This document shows, piece by piece, positions 25,320 through 37,034 of a stretch of 64,000 nt of DNA (its first letter is position 1; the number at the start of each line of letters is the position of its first letter). Location of the stretch: contig NC_088786.1 in the NCBI RefSeq assembly GCF_949628265.1, positions 14,756,001 through 14,820,000 on the forward strand, in the 5' to 3' direction. The DNA comes from Cloeon dipterum. Taxonomy: Eukaryota > Arthropoda > Insecta > Ephemeroptera > Baetidae. The position numbers and the translations under genes are program-made. The notes beneath the pieces were generated by a model. The model did not search any database and was not told where the DNA came from. It worked only from the letters and a program-made list of their open reading frames with translations.

Positions 25320-28300
25320 AACATATTTGAATGTTATCAATCAATTAATTACAAGTACTAAAATACTAGGAGCAATTTTGTCACTATCCTGGCCATGAGT
25401 TTCAGTGACTTGCTCACTAACAAAACATAAGCCATTTTCCTCGATCATGTGATATTTGTTGCGTCAGCATTAAGTATATGAAAAAAAATTTTGGTATTGT
25501 AGAGAAATGAAAAATAGCCAACCTTTTTAATTCATAATAAAGGGTTTGTTTCTTTTTCTTTTGCAGGCCAGTCGATTCTGCGTTCTTGGCAAGAAACATA
25601 GGTTGGTTTGGAGCAACACCCAGATCAACTTCTCGTATCTCGCCCGTCAATGAAGAGACGTACGCGAATTTTCACCCCCCGTCGCGGGCGCACAGCGACA
25701 GCGCAAAGTGGTCTCGTCGTGCTCGCTCTGCATAAGTGCTGTAAGCTCTCTGGCAAACCTTTTGTTGCCAACAAATACGGCCCCGTTCGATGCATGCATA
25801 ATGCGGAATAAGCTCTTAAAACTGCTCCCGTGGCACATATATTTCCATTTTAAGACCGCTTATTGAGAGCCGAGCCAAACTTACAACAACCGAGCTTCTA
25901 TATGTGCACAGTTAACTAGTAAATATACGACACCAAGCGAGCTAGAGAGGAAAATACACTCTCGCTTATTTGCAGCAGGAGTGTGCTACATTTGCTAGCT
26001 CTCCTTGCCAATTTAACGATTAATTTTCACTCCTAAATGGCTCGCTCCAGCTCGTTTGTATAATTCTAATATACTTGAGGAGGATAAATGATTGTATATT
26101 AGCTGCTCCTTTTTGTGTTAATACACGCTAATGTGCTTCCTTTATAGCGGTTGAACAGCTATTAAATATTTTTTTGACAAAAACGTAAAGGAAATTATTT
26201 TTTAGAGTTAATTACACATTTCATAGCTCTAAGATATTTTGCATTTCTCCAATTCATTTATAATTATAACTGTTTGCAGAAAGAAGCAAAACCCAGAAAA
26301 CGTTCATTCAAACTTTTCATGAAGTGGCGTAATGTTAGGTAACCCTGTGAGTTTATTTAACAGTGTTGCTTGTAGAAACAATATTAAATCTTTAAATGCA
26401 CAAAATATTTTTCCATTAATTGCCCTTCATGTTTTTTAGTTTCAATGAACAGAAAAATCAAAAAAATATTTTACTTACAGTGCAAACATGAATTCAATGT
26501 AAAATTATTGTTATGAGAAAAAAATAGATTAACGCCCGCTTTTGTTATTAAAAATGCATAAAATCGAAAAATGTTTGCTGAAAAAAAAATGAAAATAGCA
26601 TTAGTGTTGGTTTCAAACCAAACAATTACGTGTTTCTATTTACCGTTGAAAACAAAATATTTATTAGAGCTTTTCAATCATTTTTAATTGAAATATCAAT
26701 TAATAATTAATTAATGACGAAAGGAACATGTGTAATTAAAATATTTTAGCATTGTTTATTGGTACGTGCATGTGTCACCGCCTTATTAAACCACTTTCAG
26801 TGGGCTTTGCGTGTAAACATAACAAAAACGTTTGTCTCCCTGTGATATGAAACTGCTATACTTTTTATGGATGTATGAAGCTATTTTTTTCTCAAAGTAA
26901 AAGTGACACATAAAATTCTAAACTTCACCTCACCGTCTTCACTACGCGTGCAAGGAGTGTGAAATAGTGCGTGCAGAGTGCAGCACAAAGGAGTGCCAAA
27001 TACAGTCCCGCTCGCCTTAGAATAAGTTTTTTAACTTATTCAAATGAAATTTTTGGGTGACCCTTTTTTCAACGTCGTGCAAGACAGACTGTAAAAATTC
27101 GTTAAATCGTGGAATCAACATATAAATTACAGTCACTCAAAAATTTAATTTGAATAAGCTAAAAAAACTTACTCTACTCCAGATCATGCTTCGGTTGGAG
27201 TTGTCCTATCAACGGACGAAGCGTTTGCCAGAAACCATCACAAAGGTCGGCGGACAGTGATTGTTGGGCGACAGACTGACTCTCGTGCGAGAGGTCGCAA
27301 CCTCTCCCCTCATGGTAGGCCTATTTAAATCGCAGCTAAGGCGTTTATTTTTGCACTCTTCTCCTTTATGCTGCACTCTACACGCACTATTTCACACTCG
27401 CTGCAAGTGCGGCGTGATTTATTGAAAAATGAAAGGAACGGGATCACAATTATAATATTTTTTACTAGAAATTCGTTTTATCGTTCAAATGGAATGTAAC
27501 GTATTGTTGCAGGTTAAGATAATTACGACACAGCTAGAATTAAAAATATGCCATGCAGCACACGACACGAGAACGAACGGATTCCGCACGCTCTTCCTGC
27601 ATTGCATAATTATTACTCTCTCGTATGTGTGTGCATCCTGCTTCTGCGCTCGCCGTCGGCACAAAAGACTCAAGTAATGACCCCAAGCCATTGTACAGAC
27701 GACTCCAGCAAGCATACAGAGAGGGAAAGCTGAGAGTTGGCGTTTACATATAAATAAACACAGCACAGGGAGAACACACGCGACACTTTAGCTCCGTCTA
27801 GAGCCCTCTCGACAGCTCATCCCGCTCTAGTGAAAGGGAAGCACCACTACAGCCACAGCTCGAATAATTACAATTAGTTGTCGGCGACGACTTGCTGCTG
27901 CAGCTGATCGGGTTCAAAAGCATCTTACTCAGTGAAAAGAGAGGAACTTGGAGCTTAGCAAAGATAATTTGTCTAATAGGGAAGATAAAAACAATTAGTT
28001 CAGCTGAGCGAGAAGTTATTTAAGGCCGCGGCGAATTTGAGATTGTCTATTGGTTGATATTGCTGGGAAGGTAGATCTTTTCAGTGAGCTTGACATCGGT
28101 AAATATTGCTTAATAGCCGTGGTAACTGGTAGGATATGCGTTGTTTCGAGCATTGCATAGATATGTAGTGGTTCAGTTGCGTGGTCCTACCCTTTTTGTT
28201 TAGTGAGCCAACAATTGTCGGTGGTTTGAATTATTGTAATTTTGCATTACTGTTTAACAGCAGAAAGAAAATTTTAAAAACAAGAAAATAATGTGTTCCT

Positions 28301-28829
28301 TATTTTTTTATTGTATTTATTAGACAACAACGGTGTACAACATTATAAAATTTATCATATTACAAAATTTTTGGGAAACACTCTTGTAATTAGCAGCTTG
28401 GAATAAATTAATTTGTATTATTATTATTATTTTATTGTATTTTATAATTATTTTGTAAAATAATTTAAGTTCTTGTGTTTGATTGATGTCTGATCCAATT
28501 TCTTCTGTAAACTTAAACATCAACAAAATTCTTTATTTGAATTCGATGGTTTTCATTATTTCAAACCTCTGCCCCAAAGATACTAAGCGGAGGTTTTGTT
28601 CTCAACAGGGTACCAGCTGGGATTAGCATTTTCGGCGAGATAGGCAGGACTCGAAGCCGAAGCTGAATATTAATATTTTCTCGGAGATTTTTATGTTTGA
28701 TCCATCTCGGAAATTTTCTCTTCGGGAGTCTTTAAATTTTTCGATTTATGTTTTGCTTGCTATCTATCAATTAAAAGTCACTATAGTTTGATTTCACCGG
28801 AGTTTTTCTTGCAGAAATCGCAAAAATAC
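25320..28829. other. Intergenic stretch with one inverted-repeat element
   Basis: No supported gene. GC-richer blocks at 25.6-25.9 and 27.5-27.9 kb contain overlapping ORFs with no domain features. A nested inverted-repeat element occupies 26950-27405 and is listed separately. Confidence 0.4.
26950..27405. repeat. Nested inverted-repeat (foldback/MITE-like) element
   Basis: Outer arms 26950-26995 and 27361-27404 are reverse complements over about 45 nt with few mismatches; the shared core is GAGTGTGAAATAGTGCGTG. Inside lies a second inverted pair, 27019-27060 and 27133-27173, about 41 nt each (core CTTATTCAAAT). The structure would fold into a long hairpin with a smaller hairpin in its loop. 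This suits a non-autonomous DNA transposon carrying, or disrupted by, a second element. Confidence 0.65.
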
Positions 28830-29260
28830 CAAGCCCGTTGGCTCGCATTGTTAAGGCACTCTCAGGAGTGTCAAAGCAATGAGAGGTATTTGAGCAGTTC
28901 GGAGATCTAATACTGGCTACCCAATGTCAGAAATGGCAAAAAGTGGTTAGTTTAGTGACTCGAATTGCTCAAATTGCTCAACGGGCTGGGAGGCGCACCG
29001 GCGCCGAATCGCTACTTGCTGGTTTGCACCTTTCCAGCATGCGTGATTTGGCTTCACGGGACAAATGTCTAGCGTTTCAATGCAGTCCTCGGTGCGGAGG
29101 CAAGTGGCCCTTCAGTGGGCTGGGTCCCTGTGCGGCCTGGTGCGCCCATGTTATCCGTTCGCGGTGTTATTGGGACCCGGGTTTCAGCATTCGTGCTAGT
29201 GCAGTGCGCGCCCTTCCCGGTCCTCCGGTCCTCGGACAGGGATAAAAAGAGCAAAAAAAA
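28830..29260 (+). repeat. SINE-like interspersed repeat, copy 2 (full length)
   Basis: Best complete copy of a roughly 430-bp repeat family. It starts AAGCCCGTTGGCTCGCATTG, contains a small hairpin (CACTC TCAG GAGTG) and an internal CAACGGGCTGG that is the inverse of its own start. It has a GC-rich 3' half and ends GGGATAAAAAGAGC followed by an A-run. An A-rich 3' tail, variable 5' truncation between copies and lack of coding capacity fit a SINE or the 3' end of a LINE. An apparent 100-codon ORF inside is not a gene: it is disrupted in the other copies. Confidence 0.85.
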
Positions 29261-29920
29261 TTTTTAGGCAATCTGCAAAAAATTGAGGAAACTAACTTTC
29301 CAGTGTCTTTGTACACTTGTAAGTGATTAAAGGCAGATTCCTGCTACCATTCTTCAAGAAAGCTGACAGGGAACTCGCACCATTGCGCAGGGCGATTCGC
29401 ACGTTTACAGAAAGGATAACTGGCAGCCACTTAAAATTGTTTTTGCGTTAATATTCAGTTCTGTTAGTTTTAAGATCAGCTTTTAGTTATTCTTTTGATA
29501 AATATTGTATCCTTTTGGTCAGTGCTGACAGCTTTGTATTTCAACGCTTTTCATTACACGTGAAACCGGACTGGCGTGAAAAATTCAACCGTGGCACCGC
29601 TAATTTTGGCAGCCTTCTACTGTCCATTTTCATTGTGAGGCTAGCCTCTGAAACCCATTTTGGCCGCGGCCCACCAGTGCGCCTGATGGGCAATATCCAG
29701 TCCAACGACTTAATATAATAATTTGCTTTTTATATAGTTGAATTTGTATCCTTAACCCTTTAACTGAACCATTTTTGGTGCCTTCTGTATTCCTGGACTT
29801 TGTGTTGATTTAATATTAGATGAGTGTAAATAAACAAAAAATTCATTAACTTGTGTTAAGGTGGCAATGTTTCTTATCAGCGAAAATATTTTCCAAGTGG
29901 CAACGCTCGGCCACTGAAAG
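29261..29920. other. Spacer upstream of the FoxP-like gene
   Basis: AT-rich sequence of about 660 bp. No gene or repeat recognised. It should contain the upstream promoter of the FoxP-like gene. Confidence 0.4.
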
Positions 29921-29923
29921 GTG

Positions 29924-29931
29924 TATATATA
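29924..29931 (+). promoter_or_regulatory. TATA box of the FoxP-like gene
   Basis: TATATATA lies 48 nt upstream of the consensus-context ATG at 29979. Transcription about 30 nt downstream would give a 5' UTR of only some 25 nt, so the promoter and the start codon support each other. Confidence 0.5.
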
Positions 29932-29978
29932 GACGACATCCATATCACTTGTCGCAGCCAAAATCAGCTTTCACAGCC

Positions 29979-32768
29979 ATGGATCTCAAAATCAAATTCA
30001 GTGAGTCGATAGAAAAACTTTTCATTCACGGGAAATGTGAATGGATAGGTTGCAAGGCAGCTTTCAAAACCTTTGACGAGTTCTGCGAGCATCTGCAATC
30101 GGTTCATTTGTCAAGTGAAAGGTAACATATAACTGATTTCTTATGTTGTCGTTCCTGTTTTCTAATGTCCCTGGACGTTGCTTTTATAGTTTAAATATGA
30201 AATTTTTTGTTTAATCTTCCACAAATATTTGTTGTTGACAATGTTATTTCAACTCTCATCATGTGTACAACATAGTTGCATATACTTTACTTCAAGCAAG
30301 TGCCTTTTTTAATTGTAAAATCACGTACCCTGGTGGTGTTTTCATGTACACTATTTGCACGGGGGAATCAGGTCATCCTAGGATTTGTGTATGAGGTCTC
30401 AATTAATTTAGGGCTGTGACCCACCAAATATTAGATTTTCAACTTTTCTTTGAAATTTACTAGATTTTTTCTTTTTGATTGTTAAAAGCCCAAACATATT
30501 AAGTAAAAAAGAAACATAACATTCCCAATTTTCCTTATTTTCAACAATTTTTTTCCAAACAAGCACTATTTTCAGTGTAAGAGACAAATAGTAAATGAGA
30601 CGATGTATGGATAATTGATTTAGTACGCCAAATTATATGAAAACGAAAACACCTAATTCATATTGTCAAAAATATTTTAAGCCTCTTGTATATGGAGTGA
30701 CTAGTTGTAAATTTAAAACTATACATATAATTAGGGCTGTGAAAATTTAGACGATCAACTATTTTTTTCTGAGCATCAAATCATCATGGAACCATCAAAT
30801 GAGCACGAATCATGCAATTTTAAGCCATTTAAACCAAACTTAGAATTATCTAAATCTGCTAAAACCGTCTAAAGCGTCTAAAACCGTCTAAAACCGTCCA
30901 AAGCTCGTTATTTTTTTTTAGTTTGAAACAAACATTTCCTATACTCTATAAGAAGAGTAAATAAATTAAAATGTATCAATAATTGCTCATTTCAATCGTT
31001 TTCATTTATTAGAGGGAAATTACGTAAGTTAGATAACATTCGCACTTACTTTTAGTTTAAATTGTTTTTAGTAATTTAAAGCCATCGTGCCCCATCATGA
31101 ACTCATCTGCAAATTCAATCTATTGCAAGAAAAGTCGAAACTCGATGGCGCGTTTTCTCTGCTCAATGGAACTATATTGTTTTGTATCTTTTTTTTTTAT
31201 TATATATTCAGTGTGTTATTACGCTATTATTGAAGTGACTTAGTTTTTTGAGTCAATAATTTTAAAAATTGACAAACAGAAGGCACAAACACTCAAATCA
31301 TATGTAGGGCTGTGAAATTTAGATGATCGACTTTTTTCTGAGCTTCAAATCATTGTGGGGACCATCAACTGAGCATGAATCATGCAATTTTAAGCCATTC
31401 AAACCAAATTTAAAATCGTCTAAGTCTTCCAAATAACCGTATAAAATGGACTAAATTGGTCATTAAAACCATTTAAAATGGATGAATATTTTCTCAAAAA
31501 CCAAGACCGTCTTTTTCACAGCCCTATAATGGTTAAAGCTGTTACGGGTTCCGCGCTTCCTGGCGACGCCAGCATGTGCGGGAACCTTTTTGCTATGATT
31601 CGGTTTTGGTCTATGGGTGTTTTTTTAATTCTAACAGTCTTAATTTTACTGTTGTACATCTTTGTATTTATGATTAATTGTAATAATTAATGTAGATAAT
31701 CAAGATTAACATAGATAACCATCACTGGGTTCATTTCACTGTAGCTTTTGATCCCTTTTATGCTACTATATGTACATAAAATGTGCTCTAATAAAACAAA
31801 ATATATAAAAATAAATAAACCATTAATTCATTTTTAGATCTCAATGCGATTTGATTGCCCAGGAAAGAGTTGTGACCCAAGCGCAAGATCATTTGAACAT
31901 TGAATCAGACCGGCTGGAAGCTATGAAAATCATTCTTTCCAAGGTACAATGTTATGAAAAGACAGCAACAGAGAAGCAAGGAAACAAGTTAATTACCAAC
32001 CTCATCGAAATATATTTTCAACATAATGCGGCCGCTGAAGCTCTCTTGCAAGCGTATCAAAATAACCCAACCCGTTCAAAGCTTATGCCAACAGTTGTAC
32101 CCAGCCAAAGTAAATTAAAACCGTTTTCAATCGACACAACTGCAAAGATCGACGAGCTCAATTCGAGGGCGAAACCACAAAAAACATATGCTGAGCTTAT
32201 CAAAGAAGCAATCGACTTGTCGCCGGAAAAGCAGCTATCACTGAACGATATCTACAACCATTTTGAAAACACTTACAATTACTATAAGACCAACCAGCAG
32301 ACTTGGAAAAACGCAATCAGGCACAACCTTTCTTTGCACAAGTGCTTTAAGCGAAAGGAGGTACAAAAAGGTTCCGTGTGGATAGTGGACGAAATAGAGT
32401 TTGCGAAACGGCAGACCAAGGGTGCGAGGTACAGCACCGGGCCTTTCAGAGGTATGAGCGATAGTCCAACCTGTTCAGATGAGAACTGCGAGGGCGAGTC
32501 TATAAATTGTCCATTCAATAAGGAAAAGATGGAAGAGGAACGGATGATGACGGAAAGCGGAGCTCAAATTACCGCCACTCTCTCTTTGGATCAGAAGGAT
32601 GAACTCAAAGTCCAGTCAATGGAGGATGATGATGCTGGAAATAAAATTAGCAGCAACAGTGACACCAATGGCAAACAGAATTCCTTTGTTGTGGAGAATG
32701 GAGACAAAAACCAGTATTCTAAAATTATTCGTTTAAACAAAGATATGGGCACAGTCATGGCGGCATGA
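29979..32768 (+). CDS. FoxP-like: Divergent FoxP-type forkhead transcription factor, 2 exons
   Basis: Exon 1 (29979-30121) and exon 2 (31838-32768) join in phase 2 and encode about 357 residues. Exon 1 carries the FoxP C2H2 finger (C20-x4-C25 ... H38-x4-H43, beginning KLFIHGKCEWIGC). Exon 2 continues directly into the FoxP leucine-zipper region (SQCDLIAQERVVTQAQDHL) and then a forkhead domain at about residues 158-245. The DNA-recognition helix WKNAIRHNLSLHKCF is intact, as is GSVWIVDE of the wing. This finger-zipper-forkhead order is diagnostic of FoxP proteins, nuclear DNA-binding dimers mostly acting as repressors. Oddities: the usual R-P-P-F/Y-T-Y entry to the forkhead reads AKPQKTYAEL; there is no glutamine-rich N-terminus; zipper, forkhead and acidic C-tail share one exon. 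That suggests a fast-evolving or partly retroposed paralogue rather than the main FoxP gene. A possible poly(A) signal is at 33339. Confidence 0.88.
30731..30905 (+). repeat. TIR-element copy (left part) in the FoxP-like intron
   Basis: Begins AGGGCTGTGAAAATTTAGACGATC and parallels the left half of the element at 31309-31525 (shared ATCATGCAATTTTAAGCCATT). It then runs into a short tandem of CTAAAACCGT units at about 30860-30900. No matching right terminus is seen, so it is truncated or part of a larger composite reaching 31525. Confidence 0.65.
31309..31525. repeat. MITE-like element with AGGGCTGTGAAA terminal inverted repeats
   Basis: Left end AGGGCTGTGAAATTTAG at 31309 and right end TTTTTCACAGCCCT ending at 31525 are inverted repeats of about 12 nt enclosing 217 bp of non-coding DNA. 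The same AGGGCTGTGA word occurs at about 30412 and 30732, and its complement TCACAGCCCT at 32771, so the FoxP locus has been hit several times by this family. Confidence 0.65.
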
Positions 32769-33345
32769 CTTCACAGCCCTCTGACTGACCTGGCTAACTC
32801 TGTTTGGTTAATTTTGATGTCCAAAATTTTGCGCAAGAAGCAAAATCATGCCACTCGACATGCACCTGATCCAGGCAGAAGTAATTTTTATTTTTAACAA
32901 ATTTAGAGGGATTGATTTCAACAACCGTGCGCGCAAAGGAGGCGAAGTTAGGCGATCGACCAGCGTCTGCAGTGGCTCCGAGACTGCAAGAATATCGCGT
33001 GCGAATCACAAGTTGGTGATGCCTTTGTGACCCGTTGAAAAGGGTGAAAGTGAAGCATATCGCAAGAAGAAGCTGAACCAACTGATCAAGAATCAATTTC
33101 TGCGAGATCTTCCTAACAGTGCGCGCAAGATGCTGATTGGGCGCGAGTTTCTTAAGGGTGGCGTGAGAAAAAAATTATTATTGTTTTTTAATAATGCTTA
33201 TAAACGTCTTTGTATTCGTGAGAATGACCTTACACTTTTTTTGAGGATGGGATAAATGTTTGCATTTTCAACTGATTACTTCTTGTTATAAATTTCATAG
33301 ATATTATTGATGTTCTTCAAATCAGTCAAGGTACAGTCAATAAAG
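32769..33345 (+). other. FoxP 3' flank with a broken ORF
   Basis: Immediately after the FoxP stop there is a TCACAGCCCT terminal-repeat word, then an open frame from 32848 interrupted by a single TGA at 33028 and continuing to about 33255. The second part is protein-like (SEAYRKKKLNQLIKNQFL, DLPNSARKMLIGREFL). I recognise no family; it looks like a decayed gene fragment or untranslated 3' UTR. An AATAAA at 33339 may end the FoxP transcript. Confidence 0.35.
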
Positions 33346-36300
33346 CTCCACTGGTAAAATTGTTTAATTGGTTTCTTTCTTTGCTTTCATATTTTAATCG
33401 TTTGGCTTCTTGATTCTTATTATTTAAATAATTTTATTTCTTCTCATCCTAAAAAACGCACAAGTTCCGCCAGCATAAAACGAAGTAATTTTAATTACTT
33501 ATATTCATTTCTTTAATTTCAATTACTGCAAAAAATGGTTCAAAATTTGTCGCTGATTATTGAGTGCGTATTGTGAAATGTTTCTTCGTCATGAAACCTA
33601 AAATCCCGGATCACTAATTGTGAGGGTTGTATTGTCTCTTTTTAGCAAGGTGATTAATATGGTGATTAATAAAATACCTGTAAAATTTAAAAGGTATTCT
33701 CTGGCGTTCTTGACTAAGCGAGACTATTGCCGATTATTAATTAAAGCAGAAATAAGCAGGATCATACATGAATTAAACGGAGAATGGATATAGGTTTAAA
33801 TTGACGTGTATTCTAAAATCAAATATTCTCAATACTTCTTGTGCATTATGATTTACAAATTAATATTCTTTCCCAAATTTGCGCGTTTTAACTCGTATGT
33901 CCTTCGTTTTGTGTCCTTTAGGCACTTCTTCGCGGTTTGACTGTGTACTCACGGTATAGATGACCTCTGCACTGTTGCAGAATTGTTCATACAGAGTCCT
34001 TGTGGTTACTTAGCTGAAGTAGCTGAATATAGTGAACGTTTTGCAGACCTTTCCTGAACGGGAGCAGGAAAATTAGTTCTGTCCATTTGGATTGCTGACG
34101 CAGACATAGGGAAAACCTATGTCCAGAACTCACTACACCACAGGTGCTGATCGGGCCTGATTGCTCAGAGTCTGCGGCCTCAGTTAGCACTTTCACTTTT
34201 CTCTGTTGGACGGACTGAGAAGACAGTCTTAGTCGTCTCGGGTGTCTCGAAAGACTGATGTCTTCCTCTCGGACGCCGACCTTCTCTCCTGCACGTCTGA
34301 AATCCTTTGAACTGGATTGGTTAATTAAATAACCAATAGTTGAGTCTTGCTATTATCAAGATGCACTCATTGGTTCACTCACTCATGAATGTCTTACTTT
34401 GTTCTCCAGTACACAGTGTCCTATTGCCAGGGTCGGCCGGTCTGGTGTTATTATGCTGTTTATACAAACAACTAGATGTGCGCATCAAATTCGGTTCTTT
34501 AATTGTAATTCATAGGCAGTCTGTTTTGACTTTCTATCTTAAAAACACAAAACAAGCGTCTCTGGATGAAAACATTCTTTTATGGAGATGTTTTGGCTGA
34601 CCCAGCGGTGTTTTTCATATCTGTGGTTGCCAAGCAAAATTGATCATTGCATACAAGTATTGAGTTTAGTTTATTATTGATTATCTATTGATTTCTTCTA
34701 ATCAACTTAATTACCTATCCATTCCATTATTAATTGCGAAAATTTATTATTATACCTGCTACAAGAGCATAGGGATATTACAGGGTAACGATGACAGACT
34801 GTAGTGGTGGCCGACAACCACAGAAAAGAGTATAGCAAAAGCGATTGGCCGTGTCTCGCTCTCACAGTGAGTAGAAAAATTCGTGCTCACTTGAGTACCG
34901 GATAATATTTTTTCTCAAATTAAGTGTTTTATTTACGTGCACTCATTTCACGGTAATGTGGCTTTTCTTGCTCGCAAATGATTATCTTTTAATTTCTGTG
35001 AGATAAATTTAACCTCCAATTTGTTCATTGCAAATTTATTTGTACCGTATTTTGCAGCATTTTTATTGTTTGAACGAATGGAAAGGAAACGAAAACAGTC
35101 TAGATGCTGCCACGTGTAGCTCAAAGCCAGAAACAAATTGCTTTTCATCAACTTTCTGCCTAAGCTGGAAGGCTTCTTTGTCTGTAAACAAAGCGGCATG
35201 CTATTTGTAGATACCGCCAATCGGCCGCCCTCCCCCGCCCGCCCCAGCAATCCGAGAGCGAGTGCGTCTGGCTCATTAAGCAGGAAAAGTGGATTGTCGT
35301 CATGTCATCTCGCCGGCACACAACCCTTTTTCGCGAGCGAGCGAACCCGCTCGACTCACTCGTCATTCGCTCCGAGAGAAAGAGACGTCGGAAAATGTGC
35401 TTTGTGCGCCGAGTGCACACGCGCTCTCTGTTTTAGCACTCCCGATAAAAAGCAGGTGAAGCGCTCTTTCGCGTGTTGTCGTCGTTCTTATTATTCTAAT
35501 CGTGCACGCGTCCTTTTCCTCTGCAAATAAATATAAACGTGCGTGAAACGCGAGAGCTCGCCCTTTTCCTCCACCGACTAATTAGTCGCCTTTGTTCTCT
35601 CCTCCGCGGCACACTCTGCACCGAAAATGCGTCGGCGAATTCCTACCGATTCCCATCTTTGCGTTTCAATTGCAGGGCTTAATGTAAGAAAGGAGCACTG
35701 ACTTAATTAGTAATCTCGTAACTTTTCAGTTTATTTATAAAATCACAATTCGATATCTGCGCAAAATTTTGGTCTAGAAGACATTATTTGCAAGAAGAAT
35801 TTTCGAAACATTTTTTCAAAATGGTTTAATATGTTATTCCCATAAGAAACGTTTTTCAAAGCAGCGTCGAAACCGCTCGCTCGAAATAGTTGAAAATTTC
35901 AATCAAAAAAACTTCCACAGTTTTTGAATGTTGTGCCGTTGGAATTTTGATCCCACCCCAACCACACTTTTCGCGGTGTTCAATTTGTTTTGAACGTTGA
36001 ATTTTACCCCTCCCTTTATATCTAACGAAAGCACTTTGATGTTTACGATCAGATTTGTCTTCTGTCCGCTGCCTTTGTTGCCTTTCTTCGTCTGTACAGT
36101 TAGTTGTGGCTGCTCAGTCAGCTAATAAACTAAAATGATAAAAACAGTAATACGCATGCATCACTCAACTTGTGATAGTTGAGTGTCTTTTTAGTATTAT
36201 TTTCACTACTGCTATAATTAAAAAATAAACCAGTCCGATTGCGAGCCCAACCTTTTACATGAAGCTTTAAACGTAATACATTGGTCCCGTAAGCATAAAA

Positions 36301-36945
36301 AAAGCACATTTTTTAAGCATCTCAAAAAGTACAAGTAGCAAATCAGGTGTTGCCTAAAATTCTCTTTTCTAAATTCTATACGATCATATGGACTTTGATA
36401 AAAATTACTTTGAAATGGAAAGAAGTGGCCAAAAAAATTTCATTAAGCTTTTTATCATAATATGATAATAAACTATATTATATTCATTATCTCACTAGCA
36501 CATTTCATCATAATGATTGTTGCCGCATAATTTGGTTTGGGTAAACACCTAATTGTATGATGTTCGGGTATTATTGAGTTTTTCATAGTCTGGTCCTATA
36601 AATCCCAAAAACTAAATGTAATGAAAGATTTGTCATTTTGCCTCTCCGTTTGAAAGATATATAATTAGTTTTTCTAAGCTATCATCACAAAAAACCTTTT
36701 ACCCTTGAAATAATTAAGTTCACTTAAGGAAATTTTGAACGGTAGACACTAGATAAAAAAGCTTTTAATATATACTTATCATGCACGCATTTCATCACAG
36801 ATAAATTGAAACAAATCTCCGTGCGTGACAGCTTGTCCTTCATGAACCGGATGAATATTTGTGTCCTTTTGTTCTGCTCAAGCACTTAGCGTTCGCGTTG
36901 GTGAATTTCGGCCGAATATTCGGGTCGCAGCGCTTTAGCCATGAT

Positions 36946-37034
<89 letters not shown>

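Noticed and set aside
28943-29245. 100-codon ORF with Cys/Arg-rich translation (also at 54271-54615)
   Set aside because: It lies inside the SINE-like repeat and is broken differently in each copy.
33026-33028. TGA after FoxP as a second selenocysteine codon
   Set aside because: No family match around the codon and no reason to expect a redox motif; the frame has no start or domain support.
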